Positions 1 through 6,133 of a stretch of 7,552 nt of DNA are shown piece after piece. The notes beneath the pieces are model-generated. The model was not told the DNA's origin and searched no databases. It was given only the letters and a program-made list of their open reading frames with translations. The position numbers and the translations under genes are program-made. Origin of the DNA: an uncultured Chloroflexota bacterium (GTDB lineage Bacteria; Chloroflexota; Anaerolineae; Aggregatilineales; Phototrophicaceae); NCBI GenBank assembly GCA_937870805.1, contig CALMZT010000238.1, positions 1-7,552 of the forward strand, written 5' to 3'. Each line of letters begins with the position of its first letter. The first letter of the stretch is position 1.

Positions 1-1051
1 GCCCATCGGGTACTGGCGATAAGTCTTCCGTGAACGGCAAAAAGCGCAGCGATGTTGGAGTGCCGAGCAAAATCAACGATAGGGCTGTATTCGGCGGCAG
101 ATCCAGCGACTGGCGCAGCAGCGGTTGTGATGCGGCGGGGTCAGCGCCTGCTTCGTAAACAGCGGCAGTACGTGTGCCGGAAGTCGTAGGGATACGCTCC
201 CCCGCACGAGCGTAATCGACAGCGCCGCCAATCAACTCTCCATCGAGGTAGAAATCAACAGCAGCAACGTCAAAAGCAGCATGAAGCGCGCGCACGTTAC
301 TGCGTCCGGGAACAGCATTATCGAAGGCAAGCACGGCAAGACTGTCAGGGTCATTGCTGCGCCCCACTAAAACCAGCGTGTAGTTGAAGCCTTCGCGCAG
401 GTTGACAGGGTAGCTGACCAATGAATTCGCCCCTGCCTGGAATTGCAAGGTTGTTTGTCCCGGCGGCAGGAGTACGGCAGACGTAGCTTGACCGAACGTT
501 GCAGCGGCAGTGAGATCTGTATTGTCCTGACGCAGTGTGAAATCGACGCCACGCGGAACGGCATGAATGGCAGTGACGCGGCTTTGATTGGCGGCTAATG
601 GCTCGTTCGATTCGTTAAATGTCGCCAGTGTCAGCGCATCGGCTGTGCCTGTAAGTATCAAAATGAGGGAGGCGTTCGCCGCAATATTCAACGGCGTTTC
701 GTAGAGGGGTTCGCCGGCGGCGGCAGCTTCGCTGGACATTATGCGCAGCGTGTAATCTCCAGCAGGAATTGTTGTCTTCTGCGTGTTGACGCCAAAAGAT
801 AACTGCGTAGCGACTGAAAACGACCCCAACGAAATGTTGACGGCTTCGGTTTGAGGTGCAGCATGAATGATGCGAATACTGGCGTTCTCAGGGAGAGCAG
901 GCTCAAGGCTTGGAGCAGCGGTAGGTGCTTCAGTCGTGGCAGTAACGCCAAGCGTCACGGTGGGCGCAAGCGTCGGCTGTGGAGGTGTTGTTCCACAAGC
1001 CGCCAATAATAAAAGGAAGACACGAGAAATAAGGAATCGATGAATAACCAC
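1..1051 (-). CDS. DUF4397-repeat lipoprotein, 3' end beyond window
   Basis: An uninterrupted minus-strand frame of 350 codons runs off the left edge. The only usual start is GTG at 1051, because an in-frame TGA lies five codons upstream; no good Shine-Dalgarno is visible. The N-terminus is a lipoprotein signal: basic/His residues, then a run of Leu ending in the lipobox LAAC, with Cys19 as the expected lipidated residue. A Thr/Pro/Ala-rich linker (about 20-55) follows. Three related repeats then begin at about residues 57, 157 and 251, opening IRIIHAAP, VTAIHAVP and VRALHAAF, the hallmark of DUF4397 (Pfam PF14344, function unknown). The third resembles the first repeat of the neighbouring 835-residue protein (shared DGEL and DY positions). 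Inferred location: anchored on the outer face of the membrane. It lies 66 bases after the neighbour's stop on the same strand. The role is unknown; a structural or adhesive surface protein is a guess. More domains may lie beyond the edge. Confidence 0.85.
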   Translation of the reverse strand, partial: MVIHRFLISRVFLLLLAACGTTPPQPTLAPTVTLGVTATTEAPTAAPSLEPALPENASIRIIHAAPQTEAVNISLGSFSVATQLSFGVNTQKTTIPAGDYTLRIMSSEAAAAGEPLYETPLNIAANASLILILTGTADALTLATFNESNEPLAANQSRVTAIHAVPRGVDFTLRQDNTDLTAAATFGQATSAVLLPPGQTTLQFQAGANSLVSYPVNLREGFNYTLVLVGRSNDPDSLAVLAFDNAVPGRSNVRALHAAFDVAAVDFYLDGELIGGAVDYARAGERIPTTSGTRTAAVYEAGADPAASQPLLRQSLDLPPNTALSLILLGTPTSLRFLPFTEDLSPVPDG

Positions 1052-1069
1052 CTGCCGTAAAATTCAAGT

Positions 1070-1090
1070 CCTGTGGGGTATTCCCACAGG
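1070..1090 (-). terminator. Hairpin between the two surface-protein genes, possible terminator or attenuator
   Basis: A perfect 8-bp inverted repeat (CCTGTGGG at 1070-1077 and CCCACAGG at 1083-1090) with a 5-base loop lies 27 bases after the stop of the 835-residue gene. Read on the minus strand, it is followed by ACTTGAATTTT, so the U-run is short and displaced, which is weak for an intrinsic terminator. It may cause partial termination, lowering expression of the lipoprotein gene, or stabilise the upstream mRNA. On the plus strand there is no T-run. Confidence 0.45.
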
Positions 1091-1117
1091 TCTCATGATA
1101 CTACGGAATCACCGAAG

Positions 1118-3625
1118 TTATGCACCGGGCGTAGCGGTGGGCGCGCCAGTAGGCGACGCAGTTAATCTAAGCGATGTGATTTGTACAGTGTTGATGTCTA
1201 CAGGGACACCGTTATAGCTCAACGAGACGTATTGGCTCGATACCCAACCCGTCTGATTTTCATAGGTCACTTCCAGCCATTCCGAACTCTCGGTACGTCC
1301 CAGTACAAGGAGAATAGAACCCGAAGGAATGGGCAAAAGCACCTCTCCCTGAACATTGGGCGTGCGGCGCAGATTTAGGTTAGCGCCTGCATTGACACCT
1401 GTCACCTCCGCCACCACCACATTACGCAGCGGATCACGAGTAGCGGCGACGACAGGTGGCGCGCCCGCCTCTGCGGTACCGCGCGTCTCGTTGGGAGTAA
1501 TCACAAGCAGGCTGCGCGCTTGCAGTACGTCGAGTGTTGTGGGTTGATCGTTCAGATTAAGCTGTACAAAACTGGTGCTCACCCAACCCGTATAGTTCAT
1601 TCCATCCAGTGAGATATAACGGACAAACAACCATGTGCGTGCCTCATTGACACCGAGGAAATCAAGCACCGTGCCCGCAGGGACAGGAGCAAGCACCTCA
1701 CCCGTTGTGTCTGGTGTGCGGCGCAGATTCAGGTTCGCGCCCTGATTGATGCCTGTCACAATGACGGTCACACGATCCTGAGTATTCGGCGGCGGCGTCA
1801 GTGACGTGTTAGTCGCTTCGCCCGGACGGTTGCGCGGAATCAGGGGCAGTGAAGCGAGACGCTGACTCTGACCATCTCTGCCACGCACATCAAGGAAGTT
1901 AGCGATTGCCCAAGCGGTGATTGTCCCACCATCCGACGTGCTGTAGGAAACGTTCAACCATGTGGTTGCAGGCGCTAAGTCACCGCCCGTCAACAACGTA
2001 GCGGGATCGACAAACGGTGTAGTTTCAGGAGCAAGCGTGGGGGTAGCAACACCTTCAGGGAAGAACTCTGGACCTTCACGCCCGTTGACAATCAGCACTG
2101 TGCCGACTGGCGCGAGATACAGCGTCGTTGCCCCCGTATTGGGATATTGACGCAGACGCAGATTTGCCGTCGGTTCAAGCCCGACGACTGTTCCAGTAAC
2201 ATTCGATGTCGATCCTGGAGCAGCGGCGGCGGGAGTCATGGGTGTTTCAGCCACCACTTCAGCAGATTGCGTAGGTTCAGCCCCAGCTTGTGCAGCCACA
2301 GCGGTAGGTGTCGCAGTTGGCACTTGTGCTACCTGACCGAGTGTATCATCCCCCGGCGCACTGCCGATCCCTTGAGCGATACTGACCGGATCAAGCATAA
2401 TGGCTTCGGCGCTTTCTTCCCCTGCAATCAACACCAACGAGTAGTATACGCCAGCGTGGAAAGGCATTTCGGGAAGTTCGAGGGTGAATTCTTCACTATC
2501 AACTGTTACATTGATTGAAGCAGCTTCAGCACTCGGTTCAAAACTTGTCGTGCCTGTGTCAGGAAATGTCAGACCGCCGATAAGTTCTGTACCATCTGCT
2601 AATGAAACAACCGCATCTGTCGAATTTGGCAGTACGTTAATCACTGACAAAATCGCCCTATCGCTGTCGAGTTCGCCAAGTTCATCGCTTAAGCCTGCCA
2701 GTGTCGGGGTATCAAGTGATCCGGCGACAACAGCCGTCAAGCGATTACCCGCTTCCAAGGTCAAGTTTGCGCCCGCTACATCGTCGCCTGAGCCAGAAAC
2801 GCGCACGCTCACATCATAAGTCGTGTCGGCAGGCGCTGCAATGTATTGGGTCGTCGCGCCAAAAGGCAAACGGGTCGCTACGCGCACATTATTAAAGAAG
2901 ACATCTACTTCAGGCGCGTCAGGCATCGCGTGCGCCAAACGCACAAAACCCGCATCTTCGCTGGACGCTACGGGCGTCGCCAGCAGCAGCTTCTCTGGAC
3001 GCGATTCTGTGCCGTAAATGATATAAGTAAATAACGCGCCGCTTGTCAGGGGCAGCGCTTCTTCCGGGATGATCGCATTGGTGGCGTCTTCACCTGCCGG
3101 AACTACTGCCATTAAATATTCAACGGAAAGATCAAGGTCAATCGAGCCAGTTGGCGCGTTATATTGCAAATCGGGGAACACAGAACGATTACCCGCGATC
3201 AAGACATCCACAGTTGGACCTTCGGCAATGGCATGGATTACCGTCACACGCGCTTTGCCAAGATCCACTGCCGCCAGCGAGTCGGCATAGACGGTAAATA
3301 CCAACTGGTCAATGGACGATGCCACCAGTGTAGAGGCGGTATCGGCGGCGGGGTTGATCTCCTGCTCCCAAAGCGTCGTCGTCAATCCGGTTTGCGTAAC
3401 CGCAACCAGATGCGTGCCACCAGGGATTGTCAGGTAATCAGTCCCCTGACCATAATCCAAGCCCATGACCGTCAGTTCGCCATCTACGTAAATGTCGATG
3501 GCTTGCGCGCCCGGCACCACATGGACGAAACGCACCAGCGCGTCGCCGCTTTGTGCGGAAACGACAGCGCCAAACAGCGCCAATATGACCAACACGCCGA
3601 GGATAAGCCATTTTAATCGTTGCAT
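1118..3625 (-). CDS. Secreted multidomain protein: four DUF4397-like repeats plus three SH3b domains
   Basis: The product is 835 residues from the ATG at 3625. This start is chosen over an upstream in-frame ATG at 3682 because it has an AAGGAG site 7 bases away and begins directly with a signal peptide: basic MQRLK, a hydrophobic core, and probable cleavage after VSA at residue 24. The upstream start would also overlap ahcY. Four DUF4397-like repeats start near residues 29 (VRFVHVVP), 126 (VTVIHAIA), 227 (FVRLAHAMP) and 325 (LSVINVLP). A Thr/Pro/Ala linker (about 430-475) leads to three SH3b (bacterial SH3, SH3_3-like) domains at about 476-580, 618-690 and 735-803. The last two share NLNLRRTP and the TGWVS signature; the first is divergent. 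SH3b domains commonly bind cell-wall or surface ligands. No lipobox, LPXTG or C-terminal membrane segment is seen, so it is probably released or held through SH3b contacts. No enzymatic domain is recognised. The gene begins 38 bases after the ahcY stop on the same strand. Confidence 0.87.
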   Translation of the reverse strand: MQRLKWLILGVLVILALFGAVVSAQSGDALVRFVHVVPGAQAIDIYVDGELTVMGLDYGQGTDYLTIPGGTHLVAVTQTGLTTTLWEQEINPAADTASTLVASSIDQLVFTVYADSLAAVDLGKARVTVIHAIAEGPTVDVLIAGNRSVFPDLQYNAPTGSIDLDLSVEYLMAVVPAGEDATNAIIPEEALPLTSGALFTYIIYGTESRPEKLLLATPVASSEDAGFVRLAHAMPDAPEVDVFFNNVRVATRLPFGATTQYIAAPADTTYDVSVRVSGSGDDVAGANLTLEAGNRLTAVVAGSLDTPTLAGLSDELGELDSDRAILSVINVLPNSTDAVVSLADGTELIGGLTFPDTGTTSFEPSAEAASINVTVDSEEFTLELPEMPFHAGVYYSLVLIAGEESAEAIMLDPVSIAQGIGSAPGDDTLGQVAQVPTATPTAVAAQAGAEPTQSAEVVAETPMTPAAAAPGSTSNVTGTVVGLEPTANLRLRQYPNTGATTLYLAPVGTVLIVNGREGPEFFPEGVATPTLAPETTPFVDPATLLTGGDLAPATTWLNVSYSTSDGGTITAWAIANFLDVRGRDGQSQRLASLPLIPRNRPGEATNTSLTPPPNTQDRVTVIVTGINQGANLNLRRTPDTTGEVLAPVPAGTVLDFLGVNEARTWLFVRYISLDGMNYTGWVSTSFVQLNLNDQPTTLDVLQARSLLVITPNETRGTAEAGAPPVVAATRDPLRNVVVAEVTGVNAGANLNLRRTPNVQGEVLLPIPSGSILLVLGRTESSEWLEVTYENQTGWVSSQYVSLSYNGVPVDINTVQITSLRLTASPTGAPTATPGA
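1362..1405 (-). repeat. DNA repeat copy in SH3b domain 3 (pairs with 1716-1759)
   Basis: This 44-base segment matches 1716-1759 at about 37 of 44 positions by eye. Both copies encode the VTG-N-GANLNLRRTP strand of an SH3b domain, showing that domains 2 and 3 arose by duplication inside the gene. Confidence 0.8.
1716..1759 (-). repeat. DNA repeat copy in SH3b domain 2 (pairs with 1362-1405)
   Basis: This is the second copy of the 44-base intragenic direct repeat. At protein level the likeness continues through the rest of the domain and into the segment after it, whereas the DNA has diverged outside this core. Confidence 0.8.
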
Positions 3626-3632
3626 AGAGTAA

Positions 3633-3638
3633 CTCCTT
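3633..3638 (-). promoter_or_regulatory. Ribosome binding site that fixes the start of the 835-residue protein
   Basis: Read on the minus strand, AAGGAG stands 7 bases before the ATG at 3625. It settles the start at 3625 rather than the in-frame ATG at 3682, which would add 19 residues unlike a signal peptide and run into the end of ahcY. Confidence 0.85.
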
Positions 3639-3663
3639 CTTTGTATCCCCGCGAAGAAAAGTT

Positions 3664-4926
3664 CTACGTGCCTTCTTGCCATTGATTCAGATAGTGATGC
3701 TGTTCAGGGGTGAGCCTATCAATATTGACACCCATAGCTTCGAGCTTCAAACGGGCAATTTCACGGTCAATGTCTTGAGGGATAGTGTACACATTTGGCG
3801 TGAGGCTGGCGAAATTCTTGATCATGTATTCCGCGCCGAGTGCCTGATTGGCGAAACTCATATCCATCACGCTGGCGGGATGTCCTTCAGCCGAAGCGAG
3901 ATTAATCAGGCGTCCTTCACCCAAAACATAAAGTGAACGCCCATTGACAACGTATTCTTCAACATAGGGACGGACGAGGCGGGGTTCTTCGCTGCTCATC
4001 TCACGCAGCCCATTCAAGTTAATCTCGACGTTGAAGTGACCGGAATTCGCCATGATTGCGCCACTTTTCATTTTGGCAAAATGGTGGGTATCCAGTACAT
4101 TGATGTCGCCTGTCGCCGTGATAAAAATATCGCCTTCTGCTGCTGCCTTCTCCATTGGCATGACACGGAAGCCGTCCATTAACGCTTCGAGCGCGGGCAG
4201 CGGGTCAATCTCGGTGACAATAACATTCGCACCCATCCCACGCGCACGGCTGGCAATCCCACGACTGCACCAGCCATAACCAGCCACGACGATTGTACGT
4301 CCTGCGAGCAGAATGTTGGTCGCACGGATGATACCGTCGATGGTGCTTTGTCCTGTGCCATAACGATTGTCAAAAAGATGCTTCGTGTTGCTATCGTTGA
4401 CTGCGATGACAGGGAATTTGAGTTCGCCATCTTTTGCCATCGCACGCAGACGAATGACGCCGGTGGTGGTTTCTTCAGTGCCGCCTTTAATGTCTTGCAG
4501 CAGTTCACGGCGTTCTTTGTGGATGGTACTCACAAGATCTGCGCCGTCGTCCATGGTGATGTGCGGCTTGTGATCGAGTGCTGCTTTGATGTGATCGTAA
4601 TAAGTGGCGTTGTTTTCGCCCTTGATGGCATAGACCGGGATTTCATAATGAGCGACAAGGGAAGCTGCGACATCATCTTGCGTCGAAAGTGGATTCGAGG
4701 CGTTCAGCACAATATCGGCACCGCCAAGTTGCAGTGTATGCATCAGATTTGCGGTTTCAGTAGTCACATGTAAGCAAGCAGAAACCCGCAAACCCTTCAA
4801 AGGTTTTTCACGTTCAAAACGCTCACGGATCGCACGCAGTACGGGCATTTCTTGTTCTGCCCACTGAATACGGTAGCGTCCACCCGTAGCTAAACCAAGA
4901 TCTTTTACGTCGTGTTCGACAGTCAT
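3664..4926 (-). CDS. ahcY: S-adenosyl-L-homocysteine hydrolase (adenosylhomocysteinase), short form
   Basis: This cytosolic NAD-dependent enzyme (EC 3.13.2.1, formerly 3.3.1.1) reversibly splits S-adenosylhomocysteine, the product inhibitor of methyltransferases, into adenosine and homocysteine. At 420 residues it is full length for the short archaeal/Thermotoga-type branch: it lacks the roughly 40-residue insert of many bacterial forms and the C-terminal PDHYRY tail that completes the NAD site in the human type. Visible landmarks: CLHVTTETA with His53; STQDD (81-85); DDG (126-128); EETTTG with Glu152; VNDSNTKHLFDN with Lys182 and Asp186; the Rossmann loop GYGWCSRG (216-223); TEIDP with Glu239 for the NAD ribose; NSGHF with His297; and EGHP with His349. 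Oddity: the Rossmann loop reads GxGxxSxG, with Ser221 where family members normally have Gly. The start has GGAGAG 7 bases upstream. The upstream neighbour is adenosine kinase, which removes the adenosine product. A promoter lies just in front, so it may be transcribed alone as well as with adoK. Confidence 0.95.
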   Translation of the reverse strand: MTVEHDVKDLGLATGGRYRIQWAEQEMPVLRAIRERFEREKPLKGLRVSACLHVTTETANLMHTLQLGGADIVLNASNPLSTQDDVAASLVAHYEIPVYAIKGENNATYYDHIKAALDHKPHITMDDGADLVSTIHKERRELLQDIKGGTEETTTGVIRLRAMAKDGELKFPVIAVNDSNTKHLFDNRYGTGQSTIDGIIRATNILLAGRTIVVAGYGWCSRGIASRARGMGANVIVTEIDPLPALEALMDGFRVMPMEKAAAEGDIFITATGDINVLDTHHFAKMKSGAIMANSGHFNVEINLNGLREMSSEEPRLVRPYVEEYVVNGRSLYVLGEGRLINLASAEGHPASVMDMSFANQALGAEYMIKNFASLTPNVYTIPQDIDREIARLKLEAMGVNIDRLTPEQHHYLNQWQEGT

Positions 4927-4933
4927 TCAGGAA

Positions 4934-4939
4934 CTCTCC
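4934..4939 (-). promoter_or_regulatory. Ribosome binding site of ahcY
   Basis: GGAGAG on the minus strand lies 7 bases before the ATG at 4926. It supports that start, which also gives the expected N-terminal length for the family. Confidence 0.75.
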
Positions 4940-4972
4940 AAATTTCACACTAGAGCGAGGTAAAACGCGCGC

Positions 4973-5001
4973 ATTGTAGCACACGAAATTTCTATTGTCG
5001 C
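4973..5001 (-). promoter_or_regulatory. Predicted sigma-70-type promoter of ahcY
   Basis: Read on the minus strand there is a -10 box TACAAT (4978-4973; 5 of 6 consensus bases) preceded directly by TGC, an extended -10. A 17-base spacer separates it from GCGACA (5001-4996; 4 of 6 bases of TTGACA). Transcription would begin near 4966, giving a leader of about 40 bases. The spacer holds the palindrome GAAATTTC (4985-4992), and a near copy, GAAATTTG, lies at 4946-4939 in the leader just before the ribosome binding site. An operator role for these is speculative. Confidence 0.6.
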
Positions 5002-5025
5002 CAGTCTCTTCCTATGGTTGCCTTG

Positions 5026-6003
5026 CTACTTGGTGGCAGCAGGCGCTTGTAACATCGTGTCGAGAACACCTTCGTCGTCGAAATGTTCACGGAAGCGCGC
5101 GACAAATTCTGATGGTGTGTAGTGATGGCTTTGTGTGCCGACTTGTTCCAACACGTAAGTTGCGCACAAACCACCCACCAATCCGGCAGTCCGAATTGAC
5201 CAACCAGAAGCTAACCCATGAATCAAGCCTGCGCGATAGGCATCACCTACGCCTGTTGGGTCTTTAATCTTGACTTCGGGGAAGGCGGGCACTTCGTTAA
5301 GTTCGCCGCGATGGTACACATGTGAGCCGCGCTTGCCCTGTGTGATGACAAGGTATTCAAACGCTTGACGGAGGTCATCAAAAGTCTTCTCTGTTTTTTT
5401 GCAGATGATCTCCGCCTCGTAAGCGTTGCAAATCATCATGTATGCGCCCTTCATCTGCTGGCTGAGTTCGTCGCCGTTCAAACGCGGCACCTGCTGGCTA
5501 GGATCATAGATGAAGCGCAGTCCACGCTGACGACATTCTTCGGCAAGATTCTCCATCGCCTTCGGGGCATTAGGAGAAATAACCACCAAATCAGGTGTGC
5601 CTTTGTAGGCGTCGGCAAGGGTGTAATCATCGGCAAGCGCCATCGCGCCCGCATAAAATGAGGAGATTTGGTTGTTTTCAAGATCGGTGTTGGCAAAGAA
5701 TGAAGCGGTAAAAACCTCATCATGCTGGCGCACAGTGCTGGTATCTACACCAGCGCGTTCCAGCCATTGACGATAATCGGGGAAATCACGCCCAACAGTC
5801 CCCATCAATTTAGGACGCATTCCCAGGAGTGCCATCGTGTACGCGATGTTCGCGGCGACACCGCCCCAATGTTTGGTCATCTCGTCGACGAGGAAACTGA
5901 GGCTTACCTGATGCATGTGGTCACGAATAAAATGATCTGCAAAACGCCCTGGAAAACGCATTAAGTAATCATAGGCGATAGAACCAGTAACAATAATCTC
6001 CAT
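5026..6003 (-). CDS. adoK: Adenosine kinase, PfkB/ribokinase family
   Basis: This is a 325-residue cytosolic sugar-kinase-fold protein expected to phosphorylate adenosine to AMP with ATP (EC 2.7.1.20). The N-terminus VTGSIAYDYLMRFPGRF, the VSLSFLVD segment, SFYAGAM (115-121) and DPSQQVPRL (167-175) closely follow the Mycobacterium tuberculosis adenosine kinase (Rv2202c, 324 residues) as I remember it, more than they follow ribokinase or fructokinase. PfkB features: the glycine-rich GGVAANIAY (47-55), NxxE at Asn193-Glu196, and DPTGVGDAYRAG (248-259) with Asp254 as the catalytic base and the anion hole at 251-254. The start at 6003 matches the family N-terminus, although the upstream GGGAAA is a weak ribosome site. 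The downstream neighbour, 99 bases away on the same strand, is ahcY, whose product is adenosine; this supports the substrate call. The alternative is a PfkB kinase for another nucleoside or sugar, which I consider unlikely. The far upstream neighbour, pncB, diverges. Confidence 0.88.
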   Translation of the reverse strand: MEIIVTGSIAYDYLMRFPGRFADHFIRDHMHQVSLSFLVDEMTKHWGGVAANIAYTMALLGMRPKLMGTVGRDFPDYRQWLERAGVDTSTVRQHDEVFTASFFANTDLENNQISSFYAGAMALADDYTLADAYKGTPDLVVISPNAPKAMENLAEECRQRGLRFIYDPSQQVPRLNGDELSQQMKGAYMMICNAYEAEIICKKTEKTFDDLRQAFEYLVITQGKRGSHVYHRGELNEVPAFPEVKIKDPTGVGDAYRAGLIHGLASGWSIRTAGLVGGLCATYVLEQVGTQSHHYTPSEFVARFREHFDDEGVLDTMLQAPAATK

Positions 6004-6133
6004 GTTTTAAGTTTCCCGAAAACGCATACAAACGTGCTATGCTTGTAAAATATACAGGACGAAACAGGGCAGTAGTATACCACAGCAGAATCATCTTTGT
6101 ACCTTTCGTTTTTTTGCACCGAAAGAATAGGCA
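6004..6133. promoter_or_regulatory. Divergent intergenic region between adoK and pncB with promoter candidates
   Basis: These 130 bases must hold promoters for both directions. For adoK the best candidate is an extended -10, TGG plus TATACT (6082-6074, minus strand), with no convincing -35; it would give a leader of about 65 bases. For pncB the only candidate I see is an extended -10 like TGC plus TATGCT (6035-6043, plus strand), also without a -35, so that promoter is unresolved. A 6-bp inverted repeat (6103-6108 and 6120-6125) enclosing a run of seven T lies just before the pncB start. A weak 5-bp dyad, GCATA/TATGC, sits at 6024-6042. Confidence 0.4.

Noticed and set aside
1091..1101. Separate promoter for the lipoprotein gene (TATCAT as a -10 box, minus strand)
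   Set aside because: No matching -35 element at 16-18 bases and no extended -10, so it is not reported as a feature.
2147..2518. Plus-strand 123-codon open frame rich in Cys, Ser and Arg
   Set aside because: It is antisense to the coding region for the linker and fourth repeat of the 835-residue protein; its composition mirrors the Thr/Ala-rich sense strand.
3164..3616. Plus-strand 150-codon open frame
   Set aside because: It is antisense to the DUF4397/SH3b gene, rich in His, Arg and Gln as shadow frames tend to be, and lacks recognisable domains.
3626..3682. N-terminal extension of the 835-residue protein to the ATG at 3682
   Set aside because: The extra 19 residues would bury the signal peptide, overlap the end of ahcY and lack a ribosome site as good as the one serving 3625.
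4348..4773. Plus-strand 141-codon open frame
   Set aside because: It lies entirely antisense to the well-supported ahcY gene, has no convincing ribosome site and resembles no family; it is a shadow frame.
4927..5025. Possible S-adenosylhomocysteine riboswitch before ahcY
   Set aside because: The predicted leader is only about 40 bases and the whole gap is 99 bases. I could not find the set of paired stems or conserved core expected for that riboswitch class; a covariance-model search would settle it.
4990..5025. Terminator after adenosine kinase
   Set aside because: No stem followed by a T-run is visible between the adoK stop and the ahcY promoter, so read-through into ahcY remains possible.
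6024..6047. Dyads GCATA/TATGC and TACAA/TTGTA as an operator
   Set aside because: Both are only 5 bp with interrupted flanks in an AT-rich promoter region and cannot be told from chance.
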